Of a DNA stretch of 64,000 nucleotides, positions 44,701 to 57,219 are shown piece by piece. Position numbers and translations under genes: made by a program. Where the stretch lies: contig JAIVEN010000021.1 in NCBI GenBank assembly GCA_026686845.1, positions 16,076,001 to 16,140,000 on the forward strand, given 5' to 3'. Each line of letters begins with the position of its first letter. Positions within the stretch are counted from its first letter, which is position 1. This DNA comes from Adenanthera pavonina (lineage: Eukaryota > Streptophyta > Magnoliopsida > Fabales > Fabaceae). Below the pieces are notes generated by a model. That model was not told the DNA's origin and searched no databases. It saw only the letters and a program-made list of their open reading frames with translations.

Positions 44701-45819
44701 CTTTACCGCAATCCTACTCATTTTTGCATGAGGACTTCATTTTTACCATTTGTTTCATGAAAATTACATCCCTAATATGACTTATTGATTTGGCCAAAAC
44801 TTATACATTGTCTTAGGGGAAGAGATTTTCATCAACCACAACTAAAACTCATGCAAACAAAGCTAAACCCTTAGAGAGAAATCTTACCCCAAGTTCCTCT
44901 TACTTTGATCTCTAATTACTTCTTCAAGATTATCCCTTGAACTCTTGCTTCTCCCTTCTTCCTCTCTTTATGGACACTTTCTCTCTCTAAACTCTCTCTC
45001 TCTTGGTCAGCCAAACAAGAAGAATAGGAGGGGGAGAAGAGCTCTTCCTATTTATAGACATTTGTATTAAATCTCAACCCTTGATTTGCTTGATGATCCA
45101 AGGGTTTGTATTCAATGACTTGGCGGCTAGTCATATAGCTTCTTTAAATCATAGCCATTGATTTTCAAGCCCTAGATTCGATGGTCATAAAACTTTCTTG
45201 CTTACTACACCAAATAGTCTTCTTCAAGAAGCCACAATTTTCTAGTCAATTTTTGAATAAATATATTCCCCAAAAATACATAATAATTTTGGCCACAAGA
45301 GGGAAGAGAGAGAAAAATATTTATTTTACTATCTACTTGATTTTACTTGGCCAAGAATGAAACCACAGCTTGCTTTATACCCACATAAATTTCCTGATCT
45401 TTTACTTTATCTATTCTTACTATTTGTCTCTTTATGTATGGCACGAAATATATTGGTGTCCTACAATTACCTTTCTTGATTGGTCCTAAAGTCTCATATG
45501 TGGGGCTCACTTACTTTTTCCGTTTGGTCAGAATTTATGGGGCTCACATAGTCTTTTTACTTTTTGACTTTGGTGGGGCCTACATAACTTTACTTTGTTT
45601 GTACTTTTTGCAATCCTCTTTACTCTTGGACTACTCCTTTTGAGCTTAGTATACTTTTCCAATTGGATCCAAGATATTAAAATATTCATATAATTTTTAA
45701 TCATAATTTAAAATTATTTATAGCTAAAGGCCTAGACTAATTACAACTAAGGAAACACAACTTTCATTAAATTATGAAAATAGCCCAATTCATTTTTTAC
45801 CACTTCTTCATTTTTTTAG
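41709..45819 (-). mobile_element. Family G LTR copy j, carrying a CACTA element
   Basis: Minus-strand G sequence at 41709-42123 and 43699-45819; without the CACTA insertion it is about 2.54 kb, the full length of the family. The exon-like block is at 44533-44589 (57 nt, followed on the minus strand by GTTGC), a decayed short ORF (MQRKRTRKGG) near 44216, the donor-like GGTAAG near 44889, and the TATA (CTATAAATAG) at 45048-45057. It is inverted relative to copy i, which it abuts. Confidence 0.65.
42124..43698. mobile_element. CACTA-type non-autonomous DNA transposon
   Basis: 1,575 bp with terminal inverted repeats CACTACGCCAAAAATAG (left) and CTATTTTGGTGTAGTG (right). Subterminal arrays at 42200-42480 and 43330-43690 repeat units like TTTTGTTGGCGGTTAT and its complement, as expected of En/Spm-type elements. 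No transposase is encoded. The middle (42540-42960) is a strongly pyrimidine-rich stretch whose 131-codon open frame is low complexity. A 3-bp target duplication is not evident (CAA on the left, TAG on the right). Confidence 0.75.
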
Positions 45820-46645
45820 TTTAACATCCCAAATTTTCTAGAGAAATATTACTGTATGCACAGAAAATGTGTAAATATAGAATAGGAAGCATAATTTGAT
45901 GAAAAATGAGTGAAATGACAATTTTATATGTAAGGGTGTTAAGAAGAACAAATTTGTGGTATGGTCCCAATAAGAAAAATTATTTGCAGTTTGGTCCCTA
46001 AAAAATTTTTGCCAATAGGTCCCTGTAAAAAATTAATTTGCCATTTAGTCTCTCTAGGGGCAATTTTACGATTTTAAAAAATTTATGTCAAAATGGACCT
46101 CATGACATGTTAGACCCAATAGAGTAGTGTATTGAGTCCAAATGGATTAATTTGAAGAAAAATAGCCTACATAATACAATAAAATTATGCAAAAAAAGAC
46201 AAAAGTACTATGAGTTCCACAAAAATTGAAAAAGTAAAAAGAAAAATATGTGGGCCTGCATTTATACTATTTGGGACAGGATATTTTATTAAATACAAAT
46301 CCTAACATAGTTTAATCATGTATCTATAAAGCAACAAAATACTGCAAAGTAACTATATCTGTCTAGGCATAAAGTAAACCAGTACAGGACATAACTGAAC
46401 TAAGAAAAATATACAATATTTTGGACACATGTCCCCTAATGTGGCATCATTTTTGCAGCATGTTTCTAAAGGGAATATTTTATTGTTTCTTTTGATTCTC
46501 ATGAATCTTCAATAAGCACACTTGGTAAAAAGCTATGAAAATCGTTGATAAAAATATCCCTCTTGTCTCATCTACGCTGGCTTACTTACGCTAGCTTAAA
46601 AGAGGGAGAGAGTATGGCAAAATCACTTCAAGAAAGAGTGAGTGT

Positions 46646-48454
46646 TGTCACATCTTACATTCCTCTATCTTTCCCATGAATATAAACTTAACTTTGTCCA
46701 AAAAATCTAGTCTACAGAAAACTTGAACCTAAAACTATTTTGTGCTGCTTTTGTCCACTTGCATAACAATTTTTTAAAATTCATAACTAATTCCTTTAAA
46801 CTCATTTTATAGTGGTTCAAGTCTCTTAAAATAGCTTACATTTTGAATTTCATGGGAAAAATAAGAAACTAAAATTTCATCACGTGAAATGGTATAGTTT
46901 ATTCCAAAAAAGTTACTGTTCGCATTTCATTCCACTAAACTATCTAGTTTCATAGCATTAAATTTGATGTGTCATTTCTTTATACAGAACCAAAATGTTC
47001 AAACTTTATGCCATAAGAAAGCTTTGTTTGTCTAGCTTTAAAGCATGTGAACTTGTCATAATGATACTATTGTTATTGAGCCAGGGATCTGTTCAGAGCA
47101 CTAGTATAATATATTGCTTCTAAATTGCACTAATTTGCAAAAACATTAATTTCTATCATTGTATAAATTCAATATATATTCAGTCAGTACCTAGATAGGA
47201 GCTAACACATAAAGGTACATGAAACCATAGTCCACAAAATATTTGGACAACAGTATGAATTTATACATGTTCTTATAACACAAGCAGCTACATCAATATA
47301 TAAATTGTTCCCTAACAAAACATTTCTTAATTAAACAGTTTCTAAACTAGCCTTTCCTTCATTATTCTTCCTAGTTAAAAATCCTGCACTTGGAAAAGTT
47401 TGTTCCTAGCATTTGGAACTTGAGGATTGAGATTGGGCATCTCAATAGCGACATTATACATATAGTCATATCATCACATCAACTTTGAAAAAATTGTTAA
47501 AATTTCATAATTTTTCAAAAAAGTCAATAAAATCCATGTTACTTTTCAAATATTGGCATGACTTTCTCATTACATAAATAGGATATCCATAGTAAACATT
47601 TAAAACAGTCAATCATTCATAAAACATATATCATTCAACATGGAAATCTTGCAACAACAAGAGTAGTACAAGTCACTACTATAAAGCTTTAACCTTTCTT
47701 TAGTCTTTGCCTTAATCTTCACTTCCTTGCCTAACTTTGCCTTAAATCTTCAATTTCTTCCTTCCTCTTTAAGCTTTCCCATCCTTTTTTTTCCTCTTTC
47801 CTTTTCCTTCTTTCTTTCTCTCTTTCTCTCTTCTTTTCTTTCTTTCTATCTCTCTTTATGCCTTTTCTCTTTCTCTCTCTCTCTCTCTCTTTTTCACAGA
47901 AATTATGGGGAATGAAAGGAGTGGGAGTGGCCTTTATATAGGCTCCCAAAACTTGGTCTCCAAGTTATCCAATTTGCTTCCCAAGTCACTTTCCTTCCTT
48001 GTCAAGTTGTCTTCCGTTCCAAGCTAGCTTATGACATCATCTTCATGACATCATCTTGACTAATTATGACATCATAATTGGCACACTAAAATTCCATTTT
48101 TACCCATCCAATTTTGGCCAAGAGAGAAACTAGAGAAAAAATTTTTCCTTTTGAACCAAAATTCCCTTGCATTATCTATCTACATTCTTTTCCTCCAATT
48201 TCACATTCCTCATTTTTTTGCATTTTGGCATTTTGATATTTTCCCTTCCTAATTTCGAAATTATCATTTAATTTTCATAAAAATTCTGAAATTAATTACA
48301 TTCAAGGAGCAACCTTACATTTATTTCCAGTCAAGGTCATATTTTCGTCTAAAGGTCTTAAGGAAACTTAATTCCAATTAAGGACCTATCTCCTCTGTAC
48401 CTTATTACATCCCTATGCATAATAATCTAGGCATAAAAAATTTGGGATGTTACA
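46646..48454 (-). mobile_element. Family G LTR copy l, inserted in copy k
   Basis: Minus-strand copy from TGTCACATCTTAC to GGGATGTTACA, 1,809 bp, shorter than the family length. Flanks AGTGT and TGCGT match at three of five bases. It includes a long pyrimidine tract (47755-47895), the complement of the purine-rich leader, ending in a CT microsatellite. Confidence 0.65.
47755..47895. repeat. Polypyrimidine tract and CT microsatellite
   Basis: Dense C/T sequence (TTCCTTCCTCTT... through CTCTCTCTCTCTCTCTC). It corresponds to the GA-rich leader of the minus-strand G LTR. Open frames on both strands here are low-complexity artefacts. Confidence 0.85.
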
Positions 48455-50465
48455 TGCGTGGCATGAGGAAAGAAGAAGATGAAAGAAGAGAAGAAAGCAA
48501 GCTATCTTGAGGTAAGATCTTCTCTTAATCTTCTAAGGTTTCCAGCTTGAGTTCTAGGTAGTTTAGTATGGTTTGTTTGGATTTTCTTCCTCTCCTCTTG
48601 ATGTTCAATTTCAGCCAAACATGAGGGAAGGGGAAATGAAAGTACTTTTATGCATTAAAACCAAGAGGAAGCAAGAAAAAGTGCAAGAAAGCATGATTTT
48701 ATGAGTTTAAACAAAGTTATAAGAAAAATCACTTCTTTCTACTTATATTATGTTTTCAGTCAGATCAAAGGGAGGGAAAGGAGTAGAAATTTCAAGAATC
48801 CAATGGTAGAAATGAATTCTACATGGTTGAATTACCTAAAGACAAGCCTTGATTTCAAAAGAAAAGCAAAAACAAAGAATATGAAATTTTAGGGTTTTAT
48901 GATTCTTTAAAACTTGGCCCTAGGGATCAGTTGATTAAGTAAGTATTTGATGGTGTATCTAGTTTGAGGTAGCCTAAGGAGACATTTAGAATGATTGGAA
49001 AACAAGAGGAAAAGCTAAAGGTTTCCCAAAAGTAGCAAATTTTCATTTATTGCTTTATGTTATCTTGTAATGCTTTATGATGTGCTATGACTTGCCATAT
49101 TGTTGTTTTGATTATTTGTGATTGGTTTTGTCTACCTCTAATGTGAGGGATTTCCCCGTGATATCTATTTTCTAAGGGGAAACTCTGCCAAAATGTTTAT
49201 GTGACAATATGGTATTATATGTTTTATTATGATTTGCATAATGTTTTTAGCATGCTTGATGACATATAATTGCATAAATTAAATTGCTACTGAGATTTCT
49301 ATAATCTCATCATCAAAATACTAACCATGATAGGGCCAAGTTATGGCAAAGACCAAGGCAAGGCTAAGGGCATTGAAGAAGAGTATGATAAATGAGCAAA
49401 TTGAGAAAATTATAATGTGTTGCTTGTCATTTTGTATAAGATCTGTAATATGTTATAAATCTATAACCTGGTATGGTTATGTTTCTATGAACTTATGTGA
49501 TGCTTAGTATGGGATTTGAATGAACTTACATGATGTATTATGGTTATAAAATTTATTATGCTAGTTATGGTACAAAAATGTCCAATTGGTAGGGTGTACA
49601 GTTAAATAGAGTGATCTATCTAAAATAGGGCTTAAGGTATAAGTGATATATATGCCTAGAAAGTAGACATCCCAAGCTTTCTAGGAAGCTAAAGAACACC
49701 TTAAATGGTTAAGTATAGAGTTAATTATGAATTTTTAAAGTTAATGGGTCAAAATTAGACAGTGTTGGAAAATTGAAAATTTTACTGTAAGTACTATTTA
49801 TTTTGAAAAGCAGTATAAAATTGTACAGTGCTTTAAAAATTCAGTTACTTGTGTGTAAGGAAAGAGTTATGTCTTGAGAGTAATATGGCATTAGTTTGAA
49901 TGCAATTTCAGTTATATAAAGAAAGATATGCATAATTTATTAAAAATGTTCTAGTGAAGATTATATTCTAATCCCAGTTGGTTTAAAATGATGCCTTGTT
50001 TTGTACATAGGAAATAAATGTATAAGATAAATATGTTTAGAAAGTAGATATGTAGAGCTTTCCACGGATGTAAAGAACGCATAGTTAGCTTAGAATAGAA
50101 TGAGAAATAAATTGCCCAAATTTACAACTCAGAAATTGGATACAAATTTAAGCTAGAAATAAATAGTAAAATTCATACTAAATACTATACTAATTCACAC
50201 GACCAGAGATTAGTATATTTTTGTCATGTAGAAAATGTTTTGAGCTATTTTTGGAGACTTAAATCAGCTCCATACAATTCTTTTAGATTTAGTTATGACT
50301 TCTCAAAGTTTAGTCTAGAAAATGGGGTGACCAAAGGAACAGTAACTATAAATTTTAAAATTTTCTATTTGGTTCTTCATGTAATTCAAGGCTCTAAAGT
50401 GACTTAACTAGACTTTATGTAAGGTATACTATATGAGAAATAAGGTTTAAAGTTAAGTTGTTACA

Positions 50466-51837
50466 TTTTTTATGTCAGAGTCAAAGATTCAGGCGCTCAG
50501 AGTTAAAGAATTGAGCTATCAAAGTTAAGAGCTCAAGTATACTCCATTATATTGGATTGCAATGATTGTGTTATGTTTCCTCATAGGTAAGAGGAACTAT
50601 ATTATGCTTAAATATTCCTTATTAAAGTAAGGTCTTGAAATGTATTAATGGCCTAAGAGATTTAGTTTTGGGATTGTTTTAGTAATGAATTGAAGTGGTT
50701 AGCAAGAAATGAAAGATACTAATAAGTTTTACATGATTGAGGATATGTAGGAATGACTAACAACCCAAATACAAGAAATTGACCTGAGCCTAACCAGGAT
50801 CTTATGGAGGAAACATAGGATCTAACATGACTTCCAATAATGTTAATTACATGGCAATCACTAACTGAAGGGATTATCTGCACCTAGAGAATGACCCTAT
50901 AGCAATGGTCCCTTCACATATAGTTCCTCCAAAGCAAGTAATTGCACCTCTAGATGAAGAGGTTGATCAACCCTCTAACTATGTTAGTTCCAGTGAGTCT
51001 GGGCTAGCTAAATTATTTGGAGGGAATGATAGTTTCTTCCTATTAGACCAAGGACTCCAAATCCAATTGATTGTTGGAACTATTTTTTATGAATGTCAGG
51101 CTAAACTTGGAGGATTTGTTCAAGTTTTAGATTTTCTGAGTACCGTATTAGAAGTAAAGGAGTTCTTTGAAGTGCATCATGACCATAGGCTCCCTAAAAG
51201 TGAATAGGTTGAGCAAGTGCTTAATGCTATACCAAATCATAAGTTATAGAATCATATTAGGGAATTGCTTCAAGGTCGAGTGTTTCATACTTTGGAAGAT
51301 TGTGTTATTGCCTACATGCTCCAAGCAGAATGCTATTGTGAAAAAGAAGTTAAGGTAATGGAAGTCTCTAAACAGGAGCTAGATAAGGATCTAGAAGAAG
51401 ATCCAATGGAGATATAATGTGATAATGATAAGTCTAACATTAATACTGAAACCCCATAAGTCCAAGTATATGATGTATAATGTAAATATAGATAAAGTAT
51501 ATATATATAGTTGTGATATAATGATGTATTTTGACTAATGATGATATAATGAAAGAAGTAGGTAATGTTATTTGCTAAGTGTAATTAATTTATTATTTGC
51601 AATTGCTGAATGCAAGATAAGAATGGTTAAGACACGAAGAGTTCTTAGTAAAAACTGATAGCACAAGAACAGACTTCTTGAATGACTCTTGTAACAGTAA
51701 ATGAAAGTACTCCTAATCCAAATCCACTACAAATGATCCTTGATCATCTAGATTAGCAACAGAAGACTATGGAGCAACTACTAGAGACGGTTAACACCCA
51801 AAGATAGCAGGAGGAAGTTAGAACCTCCAATGCTCCA
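50466..51837 (+). pseudogene. Gypsy leader, primer site and gag N-terminal remnant
   Basis: Directly after LTR copy k. TTATGTCAGAGT at 50470-50481 matches the Met-tRNA primer site TGGTATCAGAGC at 8 of 12 positions. A decayed reading NNPNTRN, stop, PEPNQDLMEET lies near 50762-50820, and NPLQMILDHLD, stop, QQKTMEQLLE near 51720-51790, in the style of chromovirus gag N-termini. The arrangement LTR, primer site, gag indicates that family G is a Gypsy LTR. It is cut by LTR copy m. Confidence 0.5.
50905..51207 (+). CDS. Unassigned ORF, 100 aa, in Gypsy internal region
   Basis: Begins MVPSHIVPPKQVIAPLDEEV and holds SGLAKLFGGNDSFFLLDQGL and FYECQAKLGGFVQVLDFLST. After the stop the same frame continues with VEQVLNAIPNHKL, stop, NHIRELLQGRVFHTLEDCVI and an acidic Lys/Glu tail to about 51417, so an original protein of about 170 residues is likely. 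I do not recognise the family; it may be part of gag. No signal peptide or membrane segment is evident. Confidence 0.4.
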   Translation: MVPSHIVPPKQVIAPLDEEVDQPSNYVSSSESGLAKLFGGNDSFFLLDQGLQIQLIVGTIFYECQAKLGGFVQVLDFLSTVLEVKEFFEVHHDHRLPKSE

Positions 51838-54430
51838 TGTAACATCCCATAATTACCAAAAGTGCTACCATATGTATAGAGATATGAAAATATGATATGA
51901 GATGCATTAAAAGATAGAAAAAGTAGTAAAATAGCAACTTTACAGTTAAGTGAAGCAACAAATATGAATTTGTAATCTAGTCCTGTAAAAATAATTATTT
52001 ATAGTTTGGTCCTTGGGAAAAATTACAAAAAAAGACCTAAAAAATAAATATTTGCATTTTACCCCAGCGTAGGGGTAATTTCATAATTTTTAAAATTTAT
52101 ATAAAAATGGACCTTTTGATATACTAGACCAAATGAAATGATTTATTGAGTCCAAAAGAATTAATTTGGGAAGAATAGATACAAACCTAGATTAATCTTG
52201 TATCCATGAAGTGACAAAAGATTGCAAAAGTAACTTTATCAGTTTAAGCATAAAGTAACCAGCACAAGACATATCTGGGCTAGGAAAAATATGTAGTATT
52301 TTAGAGATATTTCTCCTTAAAGTGTCGTACTTATAGCTAGCCATGTGGGCAATTAGAATTTAATACTAATTTCTCAAGGAACTTAATGGAGAAGTATGCA
52401 TAAACCAATCCAAGTTAACGCAAATAAACATGATTAGTTTTTACTATTAGATATCTCTCATCCAACTATTTTCCATGCTACATATGGAGTTTGAAAGATC
52501 AAAATTTACGAAGAAAAGAGGCAAGATGGAGTGAAGGGAGAAGAGAGAGAAAAGAGAGAGAAAAGAGAGAGCAAAGTTTGGAACTTGAAGTTCAAGTGGA
52601 AGGCGAGTTCCTTACCACCTCATGTTGGTTGCTTGAGTAGTTTGGCTTAGTTTCATGAAGTCCTCTCCTTCCTCTTCTCAAGCATGGATTTTGGTAAAGT
52701 CTAGGGAGTGAAAGGAATTGGGTTTTACGCAAGAAATGTGATGGAAAGCATGAATAAGTCATCTATAGTTTGGTTTTCAAAAGATTGGAGTAAGTTGCAT
52801 GGAAAACAATTTCTACCTCCTTTAGAGTTCAGTTTGGCCAGAATATGAGGTAGATTTAGAGTTGGAATTTCATGATTTTGATGCTAAAAATGGAATCCTT
52901 AAGTTTAAATTAGCAAAGAATAAGTGTTGGTTTCAAGAAATATTCAAAGGATAACTATATGGAGTTTTTAGGGTTTATGATACTTTATGAAGGAACCACT
53001 TAAATCAGTAGCCTAAGTGGTTATTCAATGATATATTTAGGTTCAAGCAAGCTTGTGGCAGTCTTAAGAATTGGTGAAGTGAAGGGAAAAAGGCAAATAG
53101 GTTCACAAAGGTAGCAATTTACCATTTATAGCATTATGTTACCTTCTGATGTTTTCATAAACTCCATGACTTGCCATATTGCTATTTTGATGTCATGTGA
53201 CTGTTTTGGCTGAGAATATGTAAGGGTTTCAACCCTGAGATGTCCATTTTCTATAAAGAAACTCTACCAAAATTTTTACGAATTAATATGACACAAATGT
53301 GAAAGTTTGATGTTTTCATGATATATGTGATAATATGTGAGTATAATTGGTGTTGCTATTGGGATTCTTTGGATCTCACCCTTTTAAATGACTAACATGC
53401 TTAGGGACGAGTTATGGTAAGACTTCCAAGAAGGAGCAAGACAAGGAAGAAGGAATTGATGATGAAAATGTCTTTGCTTGCAATGATAATCTATTTTGAG
53501 CAATTATGCAAATTATTATGGGTTGTGTTAAATCTTTATTATTAATTTATGATGTCCCTTTAAGTATTACATGATGTATGGTATGGTTTCGAGATAAGAA
53601 ATCATGATGTAATTATAGTATGGAATTTATATTGTAATAAATGTGGATGTTAATGGTTATTTTGACACCCTGTTAGTAATAAAGCCAATATTTGGATGAA
53701 ATAGAGGATTATGTATAAGTGATGTATATGCTTGGAAACTAGATAGAATAATATTTTTGTAAACCAATAAGCACCTTAATTGGCTATGTAAATGATTTAT
53801 ACTAACTTTTTAAATTTACAAGTCAAAACTGGATAGAGTTGGAAAATTGTAGGATTTTACCATATGTATTGCTTACTTTGAAAAATAGTATAAAATTATA
53901 TAGGGCTCCAAAAATTTAGTGGTTTATATGTATGAAAAATATATGTTTAAGGTTTAACATGCCACTAGTTTGAATAAATTGGAGTTATGCATATTTTCCT
54001 AAAACTATTTCAGTAAAAGTTATGCTTGAACCTTAATGGTTTAAGCTAATGTTATGCAATGTTCAAGTTAAATAAATGTACAAGAAATACATATGGAGCT
54101 TTTCAAGGGTATCAAGAAAGCACAAATGGGCTCTGTATGGGATGAGATATAAATTTCCAAAGTAAAGGCCAAAAAACTGGATGGAAATTGACCATATAAA
54201 TTGTGATTTTCTGTGCTAAATATTCTACTAATTGGCATGTTTAAGCTTCTTTTTCATATTTTTCCCACACATATAATGTTTTAATCTGTTTTCAAAGACT
54301 TGAATCACTTAAATACTATTTTTATAGAATTAGTTATGATTTTTCAAAGTTCAATCAGTAAAAGGGACTTACAAAAAGAACAGTAACTCAGAAAAATAAA
54401 ATTTTCTATTTTAGTCCCTCAAGTGATTCA
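51838..54430 (+). mobile_element. Family G LTR copy m
   Basis: Starts TGTAACATCCC and runs almost to the family end, stopping at 54430 where an inverted copy begins. The purine-rich leader has three GAGAGAAAAGAGAG runs near 52543-52572, but the donor is decayed (GGCGAG). The exon-like block is 53041-53110 (70 nt), the acceptor-like CTTAG precedes 53405, and the short ORF begins at 53414. Confidence 0.75.
53414..53545 (+). CDS. Short ORF of G LTR copy m, 43 aa
   Basis: Reads MVRLPRRSKTRKKE, then a hydrophobic stretch with YFEQLCKLLWVV (residues 27-38), and stops at codon 44. If that stop is read through, the same frame reaches the family stop at codon 50. It aligns without gaps to the ORF at 6923-7072. 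The ATG is 9 nt after CTTAG and has G at -3 and +4. Function unknown. Confidence 0.35.
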   Translation: MVRLPRRSKTRKKELMMKMSLLAMIIYFEQLCKLLWVVLNLYY

Positions 54431-55201
54431 TGTAACACCTTACTTTTAGCTTCATTTTCCATAAATTAAACTCCATTTAAGTTCATTTATACTTAATTAG
54501 AAGATTGAATCACTTAATTTTGTAAAACAAAATTTTCTATTAATTCAGTCATTGTTCATATGGTGTTTACCACTTTACCGATCGAAATTTGAAAAATTCA
54601 TAACTAAATCTAAACAAATCATATTAAGGTGATTCAAGTCTCTAAAAATATCTAAAAACATTATCTTCAGGGAAAAAATATGAGTCAAGTTATTCACTAG
54701 AACAATTTGTAAAGTTTATTCTTTAAAATTTACTATACATTTGGTTATTGTTCACCTTTCTAGGATTTTACCCTTAATTATAAAAATTCATATCTCATTC
54801 TACCCTGATCCAATTCATACAAACTTTACCTCATTTGAAATCTCTATATGTATACCTTTTTGATCTATTTTTTTGTGCATTCATTCTACTTGTACAAACC
54901 ATAAGATCAACTTAAACGTCTAAGGGTTAGAACTCAATTCTAACTGGACCAGTTTTAGGAAAACCTATATACCTTTCGTTATATAGCTCCAATTACTTCC
55001 AAACTAGTGACATCTTGAATCTAAGTCATATAACTTTCCATACATTTAAATCATTAAATTTTTTGAGTTCTGTATGATTTTATAATATCTTTTGAAATTT
55101 CCAATATTCATAAAAAAAGATACAGTTTTTCTTACACTGACTAGTTTTAATCCTCAACTTCTAAAATTCACCTTAAATTGCACACTTATCCAATTTAGCT
55201 G

Positions 55202-56855
55202 TGTTAAATCAAGTGTTTTAATGATTCCAAATCAACCTTCCAGAGCTTAGAAAGAAGATATCAAAGGTGCATGGAAGATCCCAAATGGAGAAATCCAAGT
55301 AAAATCAGCACAAGATTAGATATAGGACTTCTTACCTTGTTTAATTTGAGTAAAATGCTTTGGATTGGCAAAAGAACATTTTTAGATATCTGATTCCATG
55401 TTAATTCATGGAATATTTGAAAATCACCTACTAACAGATAAACTTTAAAGTGTTAAAACTGATCTATTGCTTTGAAAATTTGAACTTTGACTTCTGAAAT
55501 TCAAATTTTGAATTGAAAATAAGTTAGTTAGAAAAAAGATTCCACTGATAGATGAACTTTAAGTGCAGAAATTCGAACTTTGGCATGAGTCTAATAAGAT
55601 ACTTTTCTAATAGAAGAACTTTGTGCTTTGAAAATTTGAATTTCTGATAAAACACAATTCATAAAAATAAAAAATTCATTTGAGGATATGTCAAAGCTTA
55701 TCTGAAAGAGAAGTTTAGAAAGAGTTCAAAATTAGCTCACTGACAGACAAACTTTGACTTTGAAATTTCAAATTTTAGAAACAAAGCTTACAAGTCTGTT
55801 ATGACAATATGTTGACAAATGAATGTTGGTTTTCAGAAATTCGAACTTTGAAATAAGTTTGATAAGAGCTCCCTCTGACAGACAAACTTTGAATCTTGAA
55901 AATTCAAATTTTGAAAAGATGAACTATTGTGCCTTATAGAGCTGCCCACTGACAAACGAATTTTGGGCACCAAAATTCAAACTTCGAAGGCACTGTAGCA
56001 ATATGAAACAACTGTTCACACTTATCAGAAGAACTTTAACTTGAAAATTCGTATGAACCAACATAGAAATATTTTTCAAAGATGGAAATTTGAACTTTGC
56101 TTCATAAACAGATGAACTTTGAAGTTCAACGTTAAAGTCTTTAACTTTCAGTATATGTGAAATTCGTCTGTTGACTAACCAAAATTTGAACTTTGAGTGT
56201 GAGAAGCATTAAAAGTGATTGGTAAACGGATAGTTTTTCAGGGTAACCTTTGGGTAATATCTCTAAAGGCTAGATCTAGTCTCTAACAAATAGTTAAGAC
56301 ATAAATCTATAAATAGAACTTCATTTTGAAGTTGTGGGTAACGAATTTATATTGTATATACTGAAACTCTATCAAATTCTCAACTCAAAGTCTCTTACTC
56401 TTATACTTCATTTTTTTGCACTTTAACTTTCATATACACTCTAAATTAGAGAGTTTATTCTTTGTAATCAATCTTATCTTTATCTAGAAGAAAGATTTTC
56501 TTGTGAGGGGATATCACAAGGGATTTGGGAAGCACTTAGCTAGAGTGCAAAGAGAGAGGTTGTAAGCTCTAAGAACAGAGCATGAAAGCTGTACTGAGGC
56601 GATTGCAAGAAGCCCATTGAATTCTTGCAGGATAGTGGAAAATCACAAGTAGTTGCTTAGGGACTGGACGTAGGTCAAGATAGAGAGACCGAACTAGGAT
56701 AAACATCTGTATCTTCAATTTTTCTTTACTGCTCTTACATTGCGATTGTTTTATACTCTGTTTTACTACCTCTTTTGTCTTCCTACACTCTAGACTTTTG
56801 CAGAAAATTTTAACCTTCCCAATTCACCCCCTTTGAGAAGCTAGCATATCTAACA
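55202..56855 (+). mobile_element. C1 Copia solo LTR
   Basis: 1,654 bp, TGTTAAATCAAG to ATCTAACA. Flanks AGCTG (55197-55201) and AAGTG (56856-56860) each differ by one base from AGGTG, which stands at this place in related G copies (for example 21197), so a decayed target duplication is likely. The U3 array runs from 55430 to 56200, and a TATAAATAG box lies at about 56308-56316. Confidence 0.85.
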
Positions 56856-57069
56856 AAGTGTTCTTTATCTCTGTGGAAATCATGATCCATATACTTTTAG
56901 AATATATAAATCATTTAACTAATTGCCCTATTTCACATGAATAATACCTACGTTTCTATCAGGTTATTGAAACTGAGCTTTTACATTCATATCTTGGCAA
57001 AATGAGCTTCATAACATGGCTACATCCTTATTCATTGTACCAAATTCATACATAACATTATGAGAAGAC

Positions 57070-57219
57070 TTAAAGGGACATGTTCATGCATCATTACAAA
57101 ATTTATACCTCAAATGTAAATTGGTACACAATCTCATAACCTAGTGTTAGAACTTGTAAAATCAAGTTGCTCATCATTGCCTTATTCATTCCTTTTGCTC
57201 CTTCTTTGGCTCTTTCCAT
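57070..57219 (-). pseudogene. Short ORF of G LTR copy n, premature stops
   Basis: Open for 38 codons (57103-57219): MERAKEGAKGMNKA, then a hydrophobic stretch with LGYEIVYQF where other copies have YERLCK. Stops at codons 39, 42 and 43; the frame then gives NMSL and the family stop at codon 50. No indel relative to the other copies. Unrecognised. Confidence 0.3.

Larger units (their letters stand above)
45820..50465 (+). mobile_element. Family G LTR copy k (likely Gypsy 5' LTR), interrupted
   Basis: G sequence at 45820-46645 and 48455-50465, split by an inverted G copy. It starts TTTAACATCCC and ends GTTGTTACA. The donor-like TTGAG/GTAAG ends at 48511, the first intron-like gap is 451 nt, the exon-like block 48963-49031 (69 nt), acceptor-like GATAG before 49334, and an ATG at 49343 (MAKTKARLRALKKS) whose frame then diverges. 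A decayed primer-binding site follows at 50470, which makes this the best candidate for a true 5' LTR. Confidence 0.7.

Noticed and set aside
47727..47949. ORFs on both strands with Ser/Leu/Phe or Lys/Arg/Glu runs
   Set aside because: Products of the CT/GA microsatellite in a G LTR leader.
46641..48459. Target-site duplication AGTGT/TGCGT for G copy l
   Set aside because: Only three of five bases agree, so it is not used as proof of the insertion boundaries.
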